Source: Saccharospirillum mangrovi (GTDB lineage Bacteria; Pseudomonadota; Gammaproteobacteria; Pseudomonadales; Natronospirillaceae). Taken from it: 64,000 nt of DNA. A program made the position numbers and the translations under genes. The notes beneath the pieces were generated by a model, which saw nothing but the letters and a program-made list of their open reading frames with translations, had not been told where the DNA came from and did no database searches. The first letter of the stretch is position 1; each line of letters starts with the position of its first letter. Shown here piece after piece: positions 61,003 to 64,000 of this stretch. The stretch is from assembly GCF_003367315.1 (NCBI RefSeq), contig NZ_CP031415.1, positions 2,292,001-2,356,000 on the forward strand, read 5' to 3'.

Positions 61003-61415
61003 AACGCAGCCTTAATTTTGTCGGCCAGTGTTTGCAGTTCGGCCGGGTCGGCCATCACGCTGCCGTGCGGTTTGCGCAGGTCGGCAATGGAACCAGGAAT
61101 GATGTGGAAATGGACGTGCGGCACGGTCTGGCCGGCGCCCTTACCATTCAACTGAAACAGCACAATGCCCGGTGCATCAAGTGCGCTTTTTACCGCCGCG
61201 GCGACTTTGCGCACGGTGCGCATCCAGGCGGCCGAAGCTTCGTCGGTTAATTCGAAAATGGTTTCGGCGGCCATTTTTGGAATCACCAGGGTGTGGCCTT
61301 CGGCCTGCGGCATGATGTCCATAAAGGCAAGTGTCTGGTCGTCTTCGTACACCTTGATGGCCGGGATGTCGCCACGCAGCATCTTGGCGAAAACATTGTC
61401 CGAGTCGTAGGCCAT
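60999..61415 (-). CDS. HIT family nucleotide hydrolase/transferase
   Basis: A 138-residue histidine-triad protein. HVHFHIIP (about residues 97-104) is the active triad, with the KMLRGDIPAIKVYEDD and DIMPQAEGHTLVIPK motifs of the HINT/HIT branch. Such proteins hydrolyse AMP-lysine or AMP-conjugates. ATG at 61415 with GGAG upstream; the longer frame to 61493 has no site. It is translationally coupled to the GFA gene and divergent from the PfkB gene. Confidence 0.93.
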   Translation of the reverse strand: MAYDSDNVFAKMLRGDIPAIKVYEDDQTLAFMDIMPQAEGHTLVIPKMAAETIFELTDEASAAWMRTVRKVAAAVKSALDAPGIVLFQLNGKGAGQTVPHVHFHIIPGSIADLRKPHGSVMADPAELQTLADKIKAAL

Positions 61416-61504
61416 GGTAAGCTCCGCACACTGAAAAAGGTTGCGCCAGCTTAGCGGAAATTGCGGCGGCACAAAACGGCGCACCGCCATCACAGGAAAC
61501 CCGC

Positions 61505-62401
61505 ATGACTGTCTTCAACCTGGGTTCGATCAACCTGGATCATCTGTATCGTGTCGACCATTTTGTGCGCCCCGGCGAAACCCTGGCATCGACCGATTAC
61601 CGTACCTTGCTGGGCGGCAAAGGCGCCAACCAATCCATCGCTTTGGCGCGCGCCGGCGCGGCAGTCAAACACATCGGCGCCATCGGCAAGGCCGACGCCT
61701 GGGTGCTCGAGCAACTGGCCGACGCTGGCGTACAGACCGACGCCATTGCCCAGCTCGATAGCGCCAGCGGCCACGCCATCATTCAGCTCACCGCCGCGGC
61801 CGAAAACGCCATTCTGATTTACGCCGGCACCAACCATTTATTGACTGGCGCGCAAATCGACCGCGCGCTTGCCAACGCCCAAGCTGGCGACTGGCTGTTG
61901 TTGCAGCAGGAAACCAACGCATTAAGCGAGGCGATGACGGCGGCCAAACAACGCGGCATGCGCATCGCCTACAACCCGGCGCCGATGATCGCCGAGGCGG
62001 TGAAGCCGTTGCTGGGCCAGGTTGATCTGTTAATCGTCAACGAAGTTGAGGCCATGGATTTAACCGGCACCGACAGCGTTGCTGACGCCGAAGCGGCGTT
62101 ACAGCGCGACTACCCGGACCTGCGCATATTAATGACGCTCGGCCACGCCGGTGTGGTGTACATCCATCAAGCCGAACGCGTCAGCGTACCGGCGTTTAAA
62201 GTTGAAGCGGTCGATACCACGGCCGCCGGCGACACCTTTATCGGCTATTGCCTGGCAGCGCTGGTGGCGGAGTTAGACATCGCCACAGCACTGCGCCGCG
62301 CCAACGCCGCTGCGGCCCTGTGCGTAACCCGTTTGGGCGCATCGGTCGCCATTCCCGAGTCGGCCGAGGTCGACGCTTTTTTATTGCAGCAACAGGACTG
62401 A
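61505..62401 (+). CDS. PfkB-family carbohydrate/nucleoside kinase (ribokinase-like)
   Basis: A 298-residue sugar or nucleoside kinase. The N-terminal GGKGANQSIALARAGA is the PfkB signature 1 (about 36-51), and the C-terminal VDTTAAGDTFIGYCLAAL carries the catalytic Asp in the DTTxAGD version of signature 2. It is followed after three bases by a nucleoside hydrolase, which would supply ribose, so phosphorylation of ribose is the likely use, but adenosine or another pentose is possible. Confidence 0.92.
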   Translation: MTVFNLGSINLDHLYRVDHFVRPGETLASTDYRTLLGGKGANQSIALARAGAAVKHIGAIGKADAWVLEQLADAGVQTDAIAQLDSASGHAIIQLTAAAENAILIYAGTNHLLTGAQIDRALANAQAGDWLLLQQETNALSEAMTAAKQRGMRIAYNPAPMIAEAVKPLLGQVDLLIVNEVEAMDLTGTDSVADAEAALQRDYPDLRILMTLGHAGVVYIHQAERVSVPAFKVEAVDTTAAGDTFIGYCLAALVAELDIATALRRANAAAALCVTRLGASVAIPESAEVDAFLLQQQD

Positions 62402-62404
62402 GCC

Positions 62405-63358
62405 ATGACTCAACGCATCATCATCGACACCGACCCGGGCATCGACGATGCCATGGCGATTCTGTTTGCCTTTCGTTCGCCCGAACTCAAGGTGGAAGGT
62501 CTGACCAGTATTTTCGGCAACGTCAGCGCTGAGCGCGGCGCCCGCAATGCGCTGACGCTCTGTCAGTTGGCCGGCGTTTCCGTTCCGGTTGCACAGGGTG
62601 CAGCCGTGCCGGTGGAGATGGCACCACGGCCGCATTCGGATTACGTGCACGGCAGCGATGGCTTCGGCAACATCGACTGGCCGCAGGCCGATGGCGACAT
62701 CGATTCGCGCTCGGCAGCGCAGTTTATTGTCGATACCGTTCACGCCCACCCGAACGAAGTGACGCTGATTGCGCTCGGTCCGCTGACCAATCTGGCGCTG
62801 GCGCTGGAACTCGACCCGGGCATTGCCGGCCTGGTCAAAGAAGTGGTGCTGATGGGCGGGGCGGTGCACGAAACCGGCAACGTCAGCCCGGTCGCCGAAG
62901 CCAATGTTATCAACGACCCGCACGCGGCCGACCGAGTGTTTGGCGCCAACTGGCCGGTCACCATGATTGGCTTGGATGTCACCCATCAGGTGTTGCTGAA
63001 AACCGCCGTGCTGGCGCGCATCGAAGCGGCCAATCCCGAACAGGGCGGCTTTCTGAACAAAGCGGCGCAGCATTATTTCGATTTTTACCGGGGCGCTTTA
63101 GGCATCGATGGCTGTTATTTCCACGACGCTGCGACCGTGGCTTATGTGCTCGACCCCAGTCTGTTTGGTTGCCGCCACGGCCGTATTCGCGTCGCGACCG
63201 AAGGCCTGGCGTTGGGCCAGACCATGATGGCGCCGGAAGGCCGCGACTTTCCGACGCCCGGTTGGGAAAACCGGCCGCTGATCAAAATCGCCTTCGAAGT
63301 CGATGACGTACGTGTGCTCAAACTGTTCGAGCAACGCCTCAGCGGAACCGACGCCTGA
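62405..63358 (+). CDS. Inosine-uridine-type nucleoside hydrolase
   Basis: A 317-residue Ca-dependent enzyme that splits ribonucleosides into base and ribose. The metal-site motif IIDTDPGIDDAMAI is at about 5-18, HGSDGFGNIDWP supplies the second shell, and the DATAVAYVLDP-type Asp (HDAATVAYVLDP) near 245 is the last calcium ligand. It works before the upstream ribokinase-like enzyme in nucleoside salvage. Its stop overlaps the next start by one base (TGATG). Confidence 0.93.
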   Translation: MTQRIIIDTDPGIDDAMAILFAFRSPELKVEGLTSIFGNVSAERGARNALTLCQLAGVSVPVAQGAAVPVEMAPRPHSDYVHGSDGFGNIDWPQADGDIDSRSAAQFIVDTVHAHPNEVTLIALGPLTNLALALELDPGIAGLVKEVVLMGGAVHETGNVSPVAEANVINDPHAADRVFGANWPVTMIGLDVTHQVLLKTAVLARIEAANPEQGGFLNKAAQHYFDFYRGALGIDGCYFHDAATVAYVLDPSLFGCRHGRIRVATEGLALGQTMMAPEGRDFPTPGWENRPLIKIAFEVDDVRVLKLFEQRLSGTDA

Positions 63359-64000
63359 TGTTCGATCTGGTTTGGTGGCTCGCCGCAACGGCGCTCGCTG
63401 CTGGCTGTCTGATTCAGACCGCGCTCGGTTTCGGCATGGCGGTGCTGGCCGCGCCGATCATCGTGGTGTTACGCCCGGAATGGGTGCCGGTGGTGTTGAC
63501 GGTCACTGCGCTGGTGCTGTCGGTGATGAACGTCTGGCATCTGCGCCGCGACATTCAACTGCGCGTCATGCTCGCGCCCTTTATTACCCGCATTCCCGGC
63601 ACGTTGTTGGGCGCCTGGATTCTGGTGCATTTGCCGGTGCAGGCGTTGCAGATTCTGGTCGCGGCAGCGGTGTTGCTGGCGGTTCTGGTCAGCGCTTTGG
63701 GCCGTGCTTTTGAAGCGACCCCGGCCCGGCTCGGTTGGGCCGGTTTTATCTCCGGCATCATGGGCACCACCACCTCGATTGGCGGCCCGCCGATGGCGCT
63801 GGTGATGCAACACGGCCAGGCGCGCACCACCCGCGCCAACCTGGCGCTGTATTTCGGTTACAGCTGCGTGCTGTCGCTGCTCAGTTATCAGTTTGCTGGC
63901 TTGTTGTCGCCACGGCTGTGGCTGGAAAGCCTGTCGTTTGTGCCCGCCGCCCTGCTCGGTTTTGCGCTCGGGCGTTTGTGCCAGAACTGGGTCGATAACC
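63358..64000 (+). CDS. TauE/SafE (sulfite exporter) family membrane protein, 3' end off window
   Basis: The first 214 codons of a membrane protein with helices near 5-25, 28-50 and 85-110. The family blocks GCLIQTALGFGMAVLAAPII and GIMGTTTSIGGPPMALVMQH are the two halves of the TauE repeat. Members export sulfite, sulfoacetate or other organic anions; here the link with nucleoside salvage makes the cargo unclear. ATG overlaps the nucleoside hydrolase stop, so it is translationally coupled. The right window edge cuts it; about 35 residues are probably missing. Confidence 0.87.
   Translation, partial: MFDLVWWLAATALAAGCLIQTALGFGMAVLAAPIIVVLRPEWVPVVLTVTALVLSVMNVWHLRRDIQLRVMLAPFITRIPGTLLGAWILVHLPVQALQILVAAAVLLAVLVSALGRAFEATPARLGWAGFISGIMGTTTSIGGPPMALVMQHGQARTTRANLALYFGYSCVLSLLSYQFAGLLSPRLWLESLSFVPAALLGFALGRLCQNWVDN

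Overview
The window is gap-free bacterial chromosome with about 50 protein genes, no gene-free stretch over 300 bases, one complete tRNA, and no insertion sequence, prophage or CRISPR array. The housekeeping order ispE-prs-rplY-pth-ychF, the CTC-type (two-domain) L25, class I fumarase, SbcB exonuclease I and DUF349 protein indicate a gammaproteobacterium. The many solute uptake systems (TAXI-TRAP, peptide, sugar-phosphate-like and iron ABC transporters) suggest a free-living, probably marine or saline heterotroph of the Oceanospirillales type. That placement is inference from gene content, not from a search.

Layout. 1-5.7 kb: a TAXI-TRAP binding protein cut by the left edge, then the ispE-prs-rplY-pth-ychF block with three clear terminators. 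5.8-14 kb: a GIN-domain lipoprotein behind a sigma-54-like promoter, two near-identical GMC oxidoreductases either side of a small conserved gene, a DadA-like oxidase, and an AraC regulator with a divergent reductase. 14-23.5 kb: a divergent catabolic island. On the minus strand are a peptide-type ABC transporter (with one permease fused to one ATPase) and a GntR repressor; on the plus strand are a DUF1028 protein, an M20-type amidohydrolase and an M42 peptidase. A 44-bp AT-rich dyad sits between the two arms. 23.5-30.5 kb: a GAF-GGDEF-EAL protein, a repeat-rich kelch-like lipoprotein, an Old Yellow Enzyme with divergent HxlR regulator, and a pirin. 30.7-35.4 kb: a TetR-controlled RND efflux pump. 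35.5-39.4 kb: an iron-siderophore ABC importer with a Fur-box-like site. 39.4-47.8 kb: GNAT/TetR pair, then an operon of a Ugp/Mal-like ABC importer, a double-domain glycerophosphodiesterase and its LacI regulator, headed by a 22-bp palindrome with a central CpG. 48 kb: initiator tRNA with two tRNA-derived fragments. 48.3-57 kb: a DUF349 gene interrupted by an in-frame amber codon, sbcB, an XRE-cupin regulator with divergent BenE-type transporter and paired operators, a crotonase and fumarase. 57-60.4 kb: a two-gene envelope unit of a glycosyltransferase fused to a phosphoesterase-like domain that has lost its metal ligands, plus a UPF0104-type membrane protein. 60.6-64 kb: GFA and HIT proteins, then a PfkB kinase-nucleoside hydrolase-TauE operon cut by the right edge.

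How genes work together. Two importer operons (14-20 kb and 40.6-47.8 kb) share one plan: binding protein first, then permeases and ATPases with stop/start overlaps, then the enzyme or regulator last, so each regulator is probably co-transcribed with its target. The strongest candidates for something undescribed are the pseudo-phosphoesterase/glycosyltransferase fusion, the tRNA-fMet fragments, the enlarged Ugp-type permease combined with the tandem-domain phosphodiesterase, and the amber-split DUF349 gene.
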